DNA from: Saprospiraceae bacterium
Lineage (GTDB): Bacteria > Bacteroidota > Bacteroidia > Chitinophagales > Saprospiraceae
Length of the DNA: 60,859 nt
Reading direction: 5' to 3'
Assembly (NCBI GenBank): GCA_028282725.1
Contig: JANQHF010000137.1
Location: forward strand, 1 to 60,859
In this document: piece after piece, positions 19,099-28,520 of the stretch
How the letters are laid out: every line of letters begins with the position of its first letter
How positions within the stretch are numbered: the stretch's first letter is position 1
The notes under the pieces: model-generated
Database searches by the model: none
Told to the model about the DNA's origin: nothing
What the model saw: the letters and a program-made list of their open reading frames with translations, nothing else
Position numbers and translations under genes: made by a program

Positions 19099-20502
19099 TT
19101 AACAATTTGGGAAAGCGACAGGCAGGTTAAATGCAAGACCTCCCTCTGATGTTTCCTTGTATTTATGATTCATTTCCTGTGCGGTATCCCACATGGCCTT
19201 TACGACGAGATCAAAATTGACAATGGCATCTTTTGGGTCACTGGACAGCGCGAGCTTACAAGCTGTAATTGCCTTCATGGCACCCATGCTGTTTCTTTCG
19301 ATACACGGAATTTGAACGAGACCACCGACCGGATCGCAGGTCAAGCCAAGATGGTGCTCCATGGCAATCTCCGCTGCCATCAGGACCTGCTGGGGGCTGC
19401 CTCCCATTACTTCAGTCAGTCCGGCCGCGGCCATTGAAGACGAGACTCCAATCTCCGCCTGGCATCCACCTACGGCCGCTGAAATTGTGGCTTTCTTTTT
19501 AAAGATGCATCCGATTTCACCAGAAGTAAACAAAAAATTTCTGATGTCCTGAACTCCCTTATAGTCCCCGAAAAAATAATGATACAGCAAGACAGCCGGG
19601 ATAACACCTGCGGCTCCATTTGTGGGAGAAGTGACAATTCTTCCCATTGCCGCATTCTCCTCATTTACAGCGAGGGCAAAACAGCTCACCCAACGTGTGA
19701 CAGAACTGAAATTCGGAGACGAGTTTCTGATTAATTCCATCCATTCTTCGGGACTTTCATAATCCGCTCCTTCCAGTAGTTGTTGACAAATTCTCTTGGC
19801 CCGTCTTTTTACATTGAGACCACCAGGTAGTATTCCATCCTGACAACATCCTCTGTAAACAGAGGCGAGCATGGTGTGAAAAATGTCGTCTACCTGTTCA
19901 AAGACGGCATTAGAATCTTGAAAACATTTTTCATTTTCAAATACGATTTGAGCAATGGAATTTCCGGAATTTGCGGTGTGGTTTTCCAAATCGACCGCAC
20001 TGTCAATAGGAAACGGGAGTTGGACGGATCTCATTTGCCCGGGATCGTCTTCCTCGTGTTCAATGAATCCACCCCCTACTGAAAAATAACAATTGTCAAG
20101 AATGAGAGTGCTTCCTTTGAATGCCTTAAAAATCAAAGTGTTTGGATGCCGGGGATCGGAAGATGGCTCAAAAATGATATCCATGTTCGGATCAAAGGAA
20201 ATCGAGTGATTGTTGACAGTGAGGGTCCGCTGTTCAAGAATGTTTTGAATGGTAGCTTCGATTTTATCTACGGGAAAAGAAGTGGGATCGAATCCCTGCA
20301 GCCCCATCTGAACTGCAATATCCGTAGCATGACCAATGCCTGTTTTGGACAAGGAACCGAATAGATGTATCTGAATTTTATCCGGACAGTCATTGCCGAT
20401 CCGTCGGGCAAAATCGTTAGCCGCCTTCCAGGGTCCAAGTGTATGCGAACTGGAAGGCCCTATACCTATTTTGTAAATATCAAAAATACTGAGTCGATCC
20501 AT
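19099..20502 (-). CDS. sdaA: L-serine dehydratase (iron-sulfur, single chain)
   Basis: This 467-residue enzyme converts L-serine to pyruvate and ammonia. The N-terminal beta domain starts [20 protein letters not shown] and the C-terminal alpha domain follows in the same chain, as in E. coli SdaA. Three cysteines expected to bind the [4Fe-4S] cluster are present in [22 protein letters not shown] and IPCIERN. The gene lies 20 bases after the amidotransferase gene in the same direction. In this context it may channel serine made from glycine into central carbon metabolism, though a general housekeeping role is also possible. Confidence 0.93.
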   Translation of the reverse strand: MDRLSIFDIYKIGIGPSSSHTLGPWKAANDFARRIGNDCPDKIQIHLFGSLSKTGIGHATDIAVQMGLQGFDPTSFPVDKIEATIQNILEQRTLTVNNHSISFDPNMDIIFEPSSDPRHPNTLIFKAFKGSTLILDNCYFSVGGGFIEHEEDDPGQMRSVQLPFPIDSAVDLENHTANSGNSIAQIVFENEKCFQDSNAVFEQVDDIFHTMLASVYRGCCQDGILPGGLNVKRRAKRICQQLLEGADYESPEEWMELIRNSSPNFSSVTRWVSCFALAVNEENAAMGRIVTSPTNGAAGVIPAVLLYHYFFGDYKGVQDIRNFLFTSGEIGCIFKKKATISAAVGGCQAEIGVSSSMAAAGLTEVMGGSPQQVLMAAEIAMEHHLGLTCDPVGGLVQIPCIERNSMGAMKAITACKLALSSDPKDAIVNFDLVVKAMWDTAQEMNHKYKETSEGGLAFNLPVAFPNC

Positions 20503-20522
20503 AATTTAACTCGGTGCTCCTA

Positions 20523-21212
20523 TTACCGGGTGAGGAATTCCAGGATCCATTTTCTTATTAAATCATTATGAATCTCTTTATGCAATGAAGCGATCCCACG
20601 ATTGGCCACATCATCACCCATCTTATTCATCCGGGTTTCCATCAACATCTGGTTGTATTCTTTCGAGAATTCGGGATGGGCCTGGACACCCAGCATTTTT
20701 TCACCCACGCGAATCATGCCATTTGAACAGTCGTCACTACCTGCGAGCACCTTGGTGTCCTCGGGAAGATCAACGATCTGATCCTGGCACATCATCAATA
20801 AATTGAAATTCTGTTGAGTTGGCCGGATCCATTCTTCCTCATCGATCAATTCGAATTCATGAACGCCAACACACCATCCTCCCGAAGCTCTCGCTACCCT
20901 GCCTCCCAGGGATTCTCCGATTAACTGGTGCCCAAAACACAGTCCTACAAAATATTGATCCCTATCGTATAATTGCCGGATGAAAGCTTTCAATCGCACA
21001 ATCCACTTGATTTGATCGTATACCGAATACCTGGACCCCGTAGCCATGTATACTTCGCAATCATCTGATTCAGAAGGAAATTCATTATTGCATACGTCAA
21101 ATATTTCAAAATCCAATTCCGGAAATAATTGGGCGAACATTTTGCAATAATTACCGAAATGATCACGGTATTCCGGGTAAACATGGTCACACATGAGCAA
21201 ACCTGCTTTCAT
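20523..21212 (-). CDS. Class I glutamine amidotransferase-like hydrolase
   Basis: This 229-residue stand-alone GATase1 domain resembles the amidotransferase part of GMP synthase. The catalytic triad is visible: nucleophile Cys in VGLCFGHQLIGESLGG, and His and Glu in VQAHPEFSKEY. No synthetase domain is attached, so it probably hydrolyses a gamma-glutamyl amide bond in a small molecule, as PuuD does for gamma-glutamyl-GABA (PuuD is a different subfamily). The stop of the aldehyde dehydrogenase gene is followed directly by... the reverse order: its start at 21212 abuts the aldehyde dehydrogenase end at 21213, which implies translational coupling. Predicted step: release of glutamate from the oxidised gamma-glutamyl product. 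Confidence 0.8.
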   Translation of the reverse strand: MKAGLLMCDHVYPEYRDHFGNYCKMFAQLFPELDFEIFDVCNNEFPSESDDCEVYMATGSRYSVYDQIKWIVRLKAFIRQLYDRDQYFVGLCFGHQLIGESLGGRVARASGGWCVGVHEFELIDEEEWIRPTQQNFNLLMMCQDQIVDLPEDTKVLAGSDDCSNGMIRVGEKMLGVQAHPEFSKEYNQMLMETRMNKMGDDVANRGIASLHKEIHNDLIRKWILEFLTR

Positions 21213-22610
21213 TTATACGATTTTCAAGTGATAAGATTTAGGTCTTGTCAAAACTTCATATCCCAATGAAGATAACGTACATCCCCGTCCACTATTTTTT
21301 ACACCGGTCCAGGCAAGTGCAGGGTCCAGATAATCGCATCGATTCATATAGACTGTACCTGTGTCCAACTGATCTCCCAGGGATGTGCCCTTTTGAATAT
21401 CATCAGCCCATATAGAGGCTGTTAAGCCATATTCGCTGTCATTCATCAATCGAACGGCTTCTTCATCATTTTGCACCGGCATGATGCCCACTACCGGACC
21501 AAATGTTTCTTCTTTCATGACTTCCATGCCATGATCCACATTGACAAGCACCTGAGGTGCCATATAGGGTGTACCCTCCTTATGTCTTTCAAAAATAGCA
21601 GGGTCAATCAAAGCTTCGGCACCTGCCATCACTGCTTTTTGGATTTGTGAATGTACAAACCGGGCTGCGGAGGTTTTCACCATGGGACCCAGCGTCGTTT
21701 CCGGAAGCAATGGATCATCAAGGTGGTACGTCCTGGTCAAAGAGACAAAGCCTTCTACAAAATCTTTGTATACATCTTTGTGGACATAGATTCGTTCAAT
21801 GCCACAACAGGATTGACCAGAATTAAAAAAAGCACCATCCACAAGGTTTTCAATAGCATGCTCCAACTGAGCATCGGGACGAACGTATGCCGGATCTTTA
21901 CCTCCCAGTTCAAGACCTGCATTGATAAATCGATTACCTGAAGATTGTACTACAGCATGTCCACCGGCAACAGATCCGGTAAAGGCGACAAAATCAATTC
22001 CCGGGCTGGCAATCATTTTACTGACCTGGTTATGTGTCAGGTGCAGAAATTGAAAGAGTCCCTTTGGGGCATTGGCATATTCAAATGCGGCGGCATATCG
22101 CTCAGCGCAAAGTGGTGTCTGAGTTGCATGTTTTAAAATCACGCTATTGCCGGCCATAATGGCCGGAATAATTGCATTCACCGAGGTCAGGAACGGGTAG
22201 TTCCAGGGTGCAAGGACCAATACCGTTCCAAGCGGTTCTCTTTTGATATATCTGATAAATCCGGTCTTTTCAGGTATTTTGATCTTTTTTAGTGATTCTG
22301 CTGCAATACCGATCATGTGCAGTGCCCGTTCCTGGAAACCTCCTGTAATTTCCGAAGGAGCGTACCGGACAGGGCGCCCCATTTGCCGGGTAATCTCTGA
22401 GCCTATTTCGTCGGCATGATTCAAAAAATACGCTACAACCTTTTTGCAAAATTCTGCCCGATCCTCCAATTTGGTATGCTTCCACATCTGTTGAGCCCGT
22501 CGGGCAGCAAAAAGTGTATCAGTGATCTCACTTTCCCTGGCATAGGATCTTTCCACCAGGACACTTCCGTCTACAGGGCTGATGGTATGAAAAGTAGCGT
22601 CAGATTGCAT
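21213..22610 (-). CDS. NAD(P)-dependent aldehyde dehydrogenase
   Basis: This 465-residue member of the aldehyde dehydrogenase superfamily oxidises an aldehyde to the acid. The catalytic Cys is in FFNSGQSCCGIERIYV and the general-base Glu in GLELGGKDPAYV. The oxyanion/cofactor region is APWNYPFLTSVNAIIPAI and the late Phe motif is KEETFGPVVGIMP. Within the operon it sits between the short-chain dehydrogenase (7 bases upstream) and the amidotransferase (directly abutting). That order matches a chain alcohol to aldehyde to acid to amide hydrolysis. Substrate preference cannot be read; a gamma-glutamyl aminoaldehyde is the contextual guess. Confidence 0.92.
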   Translation of the reverse strand: MQSDATFHTISPVDGSVLVERSYARESEITDTLFAARRAQQMWKHTKLEDRAEFCKKVVAYFLNHADEIGSEITRQMGRPVRYAPSEITGGFQERALHMIGIAAESLKKIKIPEKTGFIRYIKREPLGTVLVLAPWNYPFLTSVNAIIPAIMAGNSVILKHATQTPLCAERYAAAFEYANAPKGLFQFLHLTHNQVSKMIASPGIDFVAFTGSVAGGHAVVQSSGNRFINAGLELGGKDPAYVRPDAQLEHAIENLVDGAFFNSGQSCCGIERIYVHKDVYKDFVEGFVSLTRTYHLDDPLLPETTLGPMVKTSAARFVHSQIQKAVMAGAEALIDPAIFERHKEGTPYMAPQVLVNVDHGMEVMKEETFGPVVGIMPVQNDEEAVRLMNDSEYGLTASIWADDIQKGTSLGDQLDTGTVYMNRCDYLDPALAWTGVKNSGRGCTLSSLGYEVLTRPKSYHLKIV

Positions 22611-22617
22611 TGACGGT

Positions 22618-23394
22618 TTATTCGGGAGTTACGTAAGCTGAAGTAATTCCTCCATCCACAAGAAATTCGTTACCGGTCATATAGGAAGAATCATCCGACG
22701 CCAGAAATAAAGCGGCTTTGGCCATTTCATCTGCTTCGCCAAATCTACCCATCGGAATATGGACCAGCCTTCGTTGTCTTTTTTGCTCAGTATCGAGGAA
22801 TTTCATCAACAACTCTGTACGTAGCGGCCCCGGACTCAGGGCGTTTACGCGAATATTTTCACGGGCGTGAATAACCGCCAGTTCCCTTGACATTGCCAGG
22901 ACCGCACCCTTGCTTGCGGTATATGCAATTTGTGGTGTTGCGGCTCCAAGATGAGCAACAAACGAAGCGGTGTTGATAATAGACCCTCCGCCTGACTGAC
23001 GGATCAATGGAATTCCAAATTTGCATCCCAGGAAAACGCCCTTTACATTGATGTCAAATGTACGATCCCAAACATCTTCATCCGTTGATTCACTGTCGCC
23101 GTCTTGCGCGTCCATGATTCCCGCATTATTAAACAAAACATGAAGGCCACCAAAATGCTCTGACGTCATTTGAATCATTGCCTGACAATTTCTGGCATTT
23201 GAAACGTCACTCTCAATAAAAACAGCTGTACCGCCATGATCCTGGATCATGTCAACTGTCTCCTGCCCCCCGGATCTATTGACGTCTACGACGGCTACTT
23301 CTGCTCCTTCCCGGGCAAATAAAAGGCAGGACGCTCGTCCTATTCCACTCGCTCCCCCGGTTACCAGCGCTACTTTATTTTCTAACTTACCCAT
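22618..23394 (-). CDS. Short-chain dehydrogenase/reductase
   Basis: A classical SDR of 258 residues when started at MGKLENKVALVTGG; an upstream ATG at 23421 adds nine charged residues. The cofactor motif is TGGASGIGRAS. An acidic VVDVNRSGG after beta-2 favours NAD(H). NNAGIMD, the catalytic Ser in INTASFVAH and Y-T-A-S-K are all present, and the end EFLVDGGITSAY is typical. It reversibly oxidises an alcohol. Its place between a GS-like ligase and an aldehyde dehydrogenase suggests that it oxidises a primary alcohol to the aldehyde used by the next enzyme (inference). Confidence 0.9.
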   Translation of the reverse strand: MGKLENKVALVTGGASGIGRASCLLFAREGAEVAVVDVNRSGGQETVDMIQDHGGTAVFIESDVSNARNCQAMIQMTSEHFGGLHVLFNNAGIMDAQDGDSESTDEDVWDRTFDINVKGVFLGCKFGIPLIRQSGGGSIINTASFVAHLGAATPQIAYTASKGAVLAMSRELAVIHARENIRVNALSPGPLRTELLMKFLDTEQKRQRRLVHIPMGRFGEADEMAKAALFLASDDSSYMTGNEFLVDGGITSAYVTPE

Positions 23395-23496
23395 TTTGAG
23401 TTTTGATTTTGCATAATCCATTTAGAGTTTGAACCTCTGAGCTGAACCCTCAGCGGACCTGTGCCGACAAGTGTAGCTTCGCCGGCAGTCGAAGGG

Positions 23497-24897
23497 TCAA
23501 ATTCTTTCAAAATATCTTTTCCTTTCCCAATCCGTTACTGCCTGATCAAATGCAGATTGTTCTGTTTTGAAAAAATGCACATAGTGATCGACCACTTCTT
23601 TACCAAATGCCTTTCTTGCAAAATCACTTTTTTCAAATATTACTATGGCTTCTGTCAAAGTATGGGGAACCCTGGCCAATTCTTTGGCGGCATATACGTC
23701 ACCTTCAAAGATTTCGGGAGGGTCAATCTGCTGTTCTATTCCTGCAAGACCACAAGCTAAAGAAGCCGCGAATGCAAGATAGGGATTACAATCAGCCCCG
23801 GGGATCCGGCACTCAATCCGAAGGCTTTGACCCTTTCCCACGACCCTGAATCCTGCAGTACGGTTGTCGTGACTCCAGGCCAGTCTTGTAGGCGCCCATG
23901 AGGCATCCACAAATCTCTTATAGGCATTTACCGTCGGGGCATAAAACGGCATTACATCCGGCACATATTTCATCCATCCTCCAAGAAACCATTTGAATAA
24001 ATCGGAACATTGAACCGGACCCAATCCTTCCTTCCCATGGAAAGCATTTCCCGAAGAATTCCACAAACTCATGTGAATATGACATGAGGATCCTGCTCCT
24101 TCTTCATGGTACTTGGCCATAAATGTCACCGAAATTCCCATCGCATCTGCCAGTTCTTTCAGACATTGTTTATAAATGACATGCCTGTCCGCCATTTCCA
24201 GAACATCGGAATAACGAATATTCAATTCATGTTGACCAAGCCCCCATTCTCCTTTGGAATTTTCAACCGGAACTCCGGAGTTTCTCAAGTGTTGCCTCGC
24301 GGCTGAGGTAAAGTATTCGATCCGCGTACCTTGCTGAATATTATAATCTTCAAGATACCAGCCCGTCGGATTCAATTTGTGATAATCCCTGTCATTCGCT
24401 TCCCGATAAGAATCCTCAAAGGTATAATACTCTAATTCTGAGGCCGCCTTTACGTCGTATCCCAGATCGCTTGCCAGCCTCATTTGATTTCTAAGGACAG
24501 ATCTTGGAGCCACCTCGACCCATTTGTGTGTCTGATCGTCCTGTACATCACACAGGACGATTGCAGTATTGTCCAACCAGTCTGCAATCCTCAGTGTTTC
24601 CAAATCCGGAACAAGATGAAAATCACCGTAGCCCAATTCCCAATTGGCGAATGCAAATCCAGGGACAGGTTCCATCTCCATATCTGTCGTCAAAAGATAA
24701 TCGCATGCATGTGTACCATCATCCATACAAGTTTGCAGAAAAAATCCGGCATCAAAACGCTTGCCCATCAGACGTCCATAGTGGTCCGTAAATGCGACAA
24801 TGACCGTCTTAATGGACTCGTCTTCCGCCATATTGTGCAATAAACCGACATTCAATTTTCCTTTCGCGTGCATATTCTTTGTTTGATCATGATTCAT
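23497..24897 (-). CDS. Glutamine synthetase-like gamma-glutamyl amine ligase
   Basis: This 466-residue protein has the full GS fold. A beta-grasp N-domain (TDHYGRLMGKRFDAG) is followed by catalytic motifs in order: ASELEYYTFED, GQHELNIRYSD, GSSCHIHMSLW, NRTAGFRVVG and RIECRIPGADCNPYLAFAAS. Metal and ATP ligands therefore appear intact. No adenylylation-site signature was seen. In the PuuA, IpuC and GlnA3/GlnA4 branches this fold joins glutamate to an amine instead of ammonia. The start at 24897 shares one base with the permease stop (TAATG), indicating tight coupling to an amine importer. That supports the amine-ligase reading over housekeeping glutamine synthetase. The amine is inferred to be ethanolamine. 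Confidence 0.8.
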   Translation of the reverse strand: MNHDQTKNMHAKGKLNVGLLHNMAEDESIKTVIVAFTDHYGRLMGKRFDAGFFLQTCMDDGTHACDYLLTTDMEMEPVPGFAFANWELGYGDFHLVPDLETLRIADWLDNTAIVLCDVQDDQTHKWVEVAPRSVLRNQMRLASDLGYDVKAASELEYYTFEDSYREANDRDYHKLNPTGWYLEDYNIQQGTRIEYFTSAARQHLRNSGVPVENSKGEWGLGQHELNIRYSDVLEMADRHVIYKQCLKELADAMGISVTFMAKYHEEGAGSSCHIHMSLWNSSGNAFHGKEGLGPVQCSDLFKWFLGGWMKYVPDVMPFYAPTVNAYKRFVDASWAPTRLAWSHDNRTAGFRVVGKGQSLRIECRIPGADCNPYLAFAASLACGLAGIEQQIDPPEIFEGDVYAAKELARVPHTLTEAIVIFEKSDFARKAFGKEVVDHYVHFFKTEQSAFDQAVTDWERKRYFERI

Positions 24898-26228
24898 TAG
24901 TGCAAATCACCTGGTACTTCTTTATAGGTGATCTTAAAATAGATATAACAAATCAAAAGTATGGCAACATAAATGGCTGCCAAATATGGATTGTAATAAG
25001 TGATGGCAACAAGAGATATCAATGCAATGAACAGGGCTGTCAGCGGCGCAACCGGAAATAACGGCACCCTGAAAGGTCGGTCGAGATCGGGTTCATTTTT
25101 TCGCAATTGTAACAAGGAGATCATTGAAATGATGTATAAGGTCAAGGCACCAAAACATGCGATTGTAATGATTTCTCCGGTCTTACCGCTGAATAAAGCG
25201 ATGATGCCAATGAGCATATTAACAAGAAGAGCTGTTACAGGAGTTCTGAACCTGGAATGCACTTTTCCAAGGGCCTTGGGTGCAAATCCCACTCGTCCGA
25301 ATTCAAATGATGCCCTACCGGCTGCCAAAATAATACCATGGAAAGAAGCGATCAAACCAAATAGTCCGATAAAGGTGATCAACGCATGGATCCAATGTCC
25401 TTCTCCCACAGTTTGAGCAAGTGCCAGAGGCAATGGTGAATCAGAAGGAATCGCACCTCCCTCAGGAAAAACCACTTTCTCCCATCCCCCGATACCGACT
25501 GATGAAAGGAAGGTCAGGATACACAAGATGACGAGCGTTAGAATTGCCGATCCAAAACCGATCAGGATGTTACGCTGCGGGTTGACCGTTTCCTCTGCTA
25601 CGTTGGCCACCCCTTCAATAGCCAGAAAAAACCAGATGGCAAAAGGCAGGGCGGCAAAGGCCCCTTTCCAACCATTGGGCAGGGCATTCTGGGATAAGTT
25701 GGACACTTCTACTTTAGGCAGGGCTACACCTGCAAAGATCAGCAGCCCCAATAAGGCAATAATGGTTACGAATAATTCGAAAGACGCGGCTGCCTCCACT
25801 CCGTAAATATTGATTCCTGTAAATATTATATATGCAATAACGGCAATGACAAGAACGGGTACAGTGGGCAGGAAAATATTGAGATACGCCCCAATTGCAA
25901 AAGCAATGGCAGGAGGTGCAAAAATGAACTCAATATTCTGAGCCATCCCTCCTACAAAGCCCCAATCCTTGCCCAGGGCCCGCACTGCATAGTCAAAGGC
26001 TCCTCCTGCTTTTGGGATAGAACAAGCCAATTCCGTATAACTGAAAGTAAATGTCAGGTACATAAGAATAATGAAAAATGTGGCCACAGCCAGCCCAAGT
26101 GATCCTCCTTTTTCCAGACCCAGATTCCAGCCAAAGTACATGCCGGAAATGACATATCCGACACCCAGGCCCCATAGCATCAACGGGCCTAAAGTCTTTT
26201 TTAACTGGGTTGATTCTTTGGAATTCAT
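24897..26228 (-). CDS. APC-family permease, ethanolamine permease-like
   Basis: A 443-residue transporter with about twelve hydrophobic helices. The N-terminal stretch (TLGPLMLWGLGVGYVISGMY, FGWNLGLEKGG, TELACSIPKAGGAFDYA, FIFAPPAIAFAIGAYLN) closely follows, from memory, the pattern of Pseudomonas-type ethanolamine permeases rather than polyamine or cationic amino-acid carriers. Most APC proteins have GSGIF in helix 1; here it is replaced by VISGMYFGW, a hallmark of that subgroup. It is the first gene of the minus-strand operon, with 171 bases to the divergent alpha/beta hydrolase. It probably imports the amine that the adjoining GS-like ligase glutamylates. Confidence 0.75.
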   Translation of the reverse strand: MNSKESTQLKKTLGPLMLWGLGVGYVISGMYFGWNLGLEKGGSLGLAVATFFIILMYLTFTFSYTELACSIPKAGGAFDYAVRALGKDWGFVGGMAQNIEFIFAPPAIAFAIGAYLNIFLPTVPVLVIAVIAYIIFTGINIYGVEAAASFELFVTIIALLGLLIFAGVALPKVEVSNLSQNALPNGWKGAFAALPFAIWFFLAIEGVANVAEETVNPQRNILIGFGSAILTLVILCILTFLSSVGIGGWEKVVFPEGGAIPSDSPLPLALAQTVGEGHWIHALITFIGLFGLIASFHGIILAAGRASFEFGRVGFAPKALGKVHSRFRTPVTALLVNMLIGIIALFSGKTGEIITIACFGALTLYIISMISLLQLRKNEPDLDRPFRVPLFPVAPLTALFIALISLVAITYYNPYLAAIYVAILLICYIYFKITYKEVPGDLH

Positions 26229-26399
26229 TTCATTATCCTTCGTATGGATTAAAACTACAGGTTCTAAGAAATTTTAGGTAATAATTAGCTTTTATTTGAG
26301 TCCCACTTATAGACTGTGCATGAACCGAAAGATTACTTTTACACAAGGACCCGTGAAATGAATATCTCGATTCCTGATTTTTGGAGAAAACTCATTTGA

Positions 26400-27323
26400 A
26401 TGACAAAGAATGACATCACCCGCAATATCGAATTATGGAAATCCACAGGCCACTTTATTTCTTTTGGCCCTTTTGGACACAAGATATTTGTCAGGGAAGT
26501 GGGTCATTCCGATGCCCCATCGAAAAGAACCCTGTTGCTCGTTCATGGATTTCCGGAATCCTCTTATTCGTTTCACCGGGTCTTGGATGGGTTGACCCGG
26601 CTATTTGACCGTATTATTCTATTTGATTTGTTGGGATATGGACTGAGTGACAAACCGAAGGAAAATTATACCTATTCACTCATGGAACAGGCCGATATTG
26701 TCCTTACCGTATGGAATCATTTCAAGATAAAAGGTGGCCATGTTCTATCCCATGACATGGGGGACAGCGTCGTTACGGAGATAGTAGCGCGGCATGTCCA
26801 TGATGTCTTGCCTTCCTGGTTCTCCGATGGGATTCAAAGTCTCACTTTTACAAATGGCAGTATGATCCTGGACCTTGCAGCGTTGCGTATCACTCAAAAA
26901 ATCCTGCTTTCCCGATTTGGAAAATACATGGGTAAAATCGTGAGCTTCGGGATCTTTCGGCAGCAGGTGAAGAGTGCCCATGGAAATGACAATCTGAACG
27001 AAGACGAAATTCAGATGCTCTGGGCATTCAACCAATTGCAGGAGGGGCACAGGAAGACTTACCTGACCATTCGCTATTTAAATGACCGCAAAAGATTTGA
27101 AAAGACCAGATGGCTTCCTGCATTATCCAAAACGGATTTGCCTGTACATATTTGTTGGGGAGACGCCGACCAGGTGGCGCGGGTTGAAATGGCTCATACA
27201 CTCAAAAAAGACGTTTGCCCGCATGCGGAATTGACCATTATGAGTGGACTGGGACATTTCTGCCAGTTGGGTAATCCCGGCAAATGGCTCGAATACGTAG
27301 GTGCATTCTATCAAGAGAATTGA
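26400..27323 (+). CDS. Alpha/beta hydrolase (haloalkane dehalogenase/epoxide hydrolase-like)
   Basis: A 307-residue alpha/beta fold enzyme. The oxyanion motif is HGFPESSYSF. The nucleophile elbow is LSHDMGDSV, with Asp as nucleophile, as in dehalogenases and epoxide hydrolases. The acid is probably in CWGDADQVA and the catalytic His in MSGLGHFCQLG. A cap domain lies between ~140 and 230. There is no signal peptide, so it is cytoplasmic. Substrate is not predictable; carboxylester, epoxide or halide are all possible. It is followed 54 bases later by the CoA transferase genes and may share their promoter. Confidence 0.85.
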   Translation: MTKNDITRNIELWKSTGHFISFGPFGHKIFVREVGHSDAPSKRTLLLVHGFPESSYSFHRVLDGLTRLFDRIILFDLLGYGLSDKPKENYTYSLMEQADIVLTVWNHFKIKGGHVLSHDMGDSVVTEIVARHVHDVLPSWFSDGIQSLTFTNGSMILDLAALRITQKILLSRFGKYMGKIVSFGIFRQQVKSAHGNDNLNEDEIQMLWAFNQLQEGHRKTYLTIRYLNDRKRFEKTRWLPALSKTDLPVHICWGDADQVARVEMAHTLKKDVCPHAELTIMSGLGHFCQLGNPGKWLEYVGAFYQEN

Positions 27324-27377
27324 GTCAAAGTGAGAATAGGTGGTCTGGATTAAAAAGATAAATTTGAATATAGATTC

Positions 27378-28124
27378 ATGTATAAATCTCAATTGATGAA
27401 TAAGCTTGTACAAAATGCCCGGGAAGCCATCGATGGAATCGAAGATGGTATGACCCTCATGTTGGGTGGATTTGGTCTTTGCGGGATTCCCGAAAATTGC
27501 ATCTCGGCACTTGTGGAAAAGGGAATTACCGGATTGACCTGTATTTCCAATAATGCAGGGGTTGATGATTTTGGTCTCGGCCTGCTTCTGCAAAAGAGGC
27601 AGATCAAAAAAATGATCTCCTCCTACGTTGGTGAAAATGACGAATTTGAACGTCAAATGCTCAGTGGGGAATTGGAAGTGGATCTGATTCCTCAAGGTTC
27701 TCTTGCTGAAAGGTGTCGTGCCGGTGGAGCCGGAATTCCCGCTTTCTTTACCCCTGCGGGATATGGTACTGAAGTGGCGCACGGAAAAGAAGTTCGTTAC
27801 TTCAACAACAAGCCACATATACTGGAGTCGGCACTTACCGCTGATTTTGCGATTGTAAAGGCCTGGAAAGGGGATCGATATGGCAATCTCATTTATAAGG
27901 GTACAGCAAGGAATTTTAATCCCGTGATGGCTATGGCTGGCACAATAACCATTGCAGAGGTGGAAGAAATCGTGGAGCCTGGTGAATTGGATCCAAATTA
28001 TATCCATACACCGGGAGTCTTTATTCAAAGAATTTTCCAGGGAAGTAGGTACGAAAAGCGAATCGAACAAAGGACTGTAAGATCAAGGGACAATGAGCAA
28101 GGAACAAGGAGCAAGGAACAATGA
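27378..28124 (+). CDS. scoA: 3-oxoacid CoA-transferase subunit A, with repeat-derived C-terminal tail
   Basis: The alpha subunit of the succinyl-CoA:3-oxoacid CoA-transferase type, which activates acetoacetate with CoA from succinyl-CoA. Family motifs: [56 protein letters not shown] and [10 protein letters not shown]-like [10 protein letters not shown]. The normal family end, near RIEQRTVR, is present. The last ~13 residues ([13 protein letters not shown]) are encoded by a 7-base repeat tract that also supplies the stop codon. An in-frame ATG at 27396 is a possible alternative start, because a TAAATTTG box at 27359-27366 sits very close to the first ATG. Its partner subunit lies 408 bases downstream, beyond an inserted gene. 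Confidence 0.93.
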   Translation: MYKSQLMNKLVQNAREAIDGIEDGMTLMLGGFGLCGIPENCISALVEKGITGLTCISNNAGVDDFGLGLLLQKRQIKKMISSYVGENDEFERQMLSGELEVDLIPQGSLAERCRAGGAGIPAFFTPAGYGTEVAHGKEVRYFNNKPHILESALTADFAIVKAWKGDRYGNLIYKGTARNFNPVMAMAGTITIAEVEEIVEPGELDPNYIHTPGVFIQRIFQGSRYEKRIEQRTVRSRDNEQGTRSKEQ

Positions 28125-28156
28125 ACAAGGAGCAAGGAACAAGGAACAAGGAGCAG
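28087..28156 (+). repeat. Heptanucleotide tandem repeat (GGARCAA)x10 across the scoA 3' end
   Basis: Ten consecutive 7-base words read GGGACAA, TGAGCAA, GGAACAA, GGAGCAA, GGAACAA, TGAACAA, GGAGCAA, GGAACAA, GGAACAA, GGAGCAG. Because 7 is not a multiple of 3, any gain or loss of a word shifts the scoA frame. The present scoA stop lies in the sixth word. The tract ends 7 bases before the start codon of the inserted four-helix-bundle gene. Confidence 0.95.
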
Positions 28157-28163
28157 GATTAAG

Positions 28164-28520
28164 GTGGAAAGAAATTTAATAGCTGAAAAGAGCTTTGAAT
28201 TTGCCGTCAATATTGTGAGATTGTGTCAGCAGATTCAAAAGTCCCACAACGAGTTTGTAATTAGTAGACAATTGCTCAAAAGTGGGACTTCAATTGGTGC
28301 AAATATAGAAGAAGCACTGGGTGGTTATTCAAAAAAGGATTTTGCTGCAAAAATGAGTATATCATATAAAGAGACGAGGGAGACCAAATATTGGCTCAAA
28401 TTATTGAACTCAACTAATTTTGTAGAGAATGAAGAATTTAAAGTTTTGTATAATCAGGCAGATGAGTTAGGTAGAATTCTTTATAAAATCATTCAAAACG
28501 TTAGGAGTCAAGATAATTGA
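28164..28520 (+). CDS. Four-helix-bundle protein (S23/23S rRNA intervening-sequence protein family)
   Basis: This 118-residue protein uses a GTG start; no in-frame ATG exists downstream of the repeat tract. It matches the four-helix-bundle family first known from ribosomal RNA intervening sequences: SFEFAVNIVRLCQQIQ, QLLKSGTSIGANIEEA, KDFAAKMSISYKETRETKYW and LLNSTNF are its standard blocks. The family has no established function; members are scattered as single genes in otherwise conserved operons. Here it splits the two subunit genes of a CoA transferase. A repeat tract precedes it and a short AT-rich AATTGATAATTGA stretch follows it, which suggests a transferred cassette. Confidence 0.9.
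   Translation: MERNLIAEKSFEFAVNIVRLCQQIQKSHNEFVISRQLLKSGTSIGANIEEALGGYSKKDFAAKMSISYKETRETKYWLKLLNSTNFVENEEFKVLYNQADELGRILYKIIQNVRSQDN

Noticed and set aside
23497-24897. Housekeeping glutamine synthetase glnA
   Set aside because: It is the second gene of an amine-permease/oxidation operon, overlaps the permease stop and lacks nitrogen-regulation neighbours; the fold alone would not exclude it, so this is a weighted choice.
27123-28070. A 315-residue minus-strand ORF across the hydrolase end and scoA
   Set aside because: It is antisense to two well-supported genes with clear catalytic motifs and has no recognisable domain.
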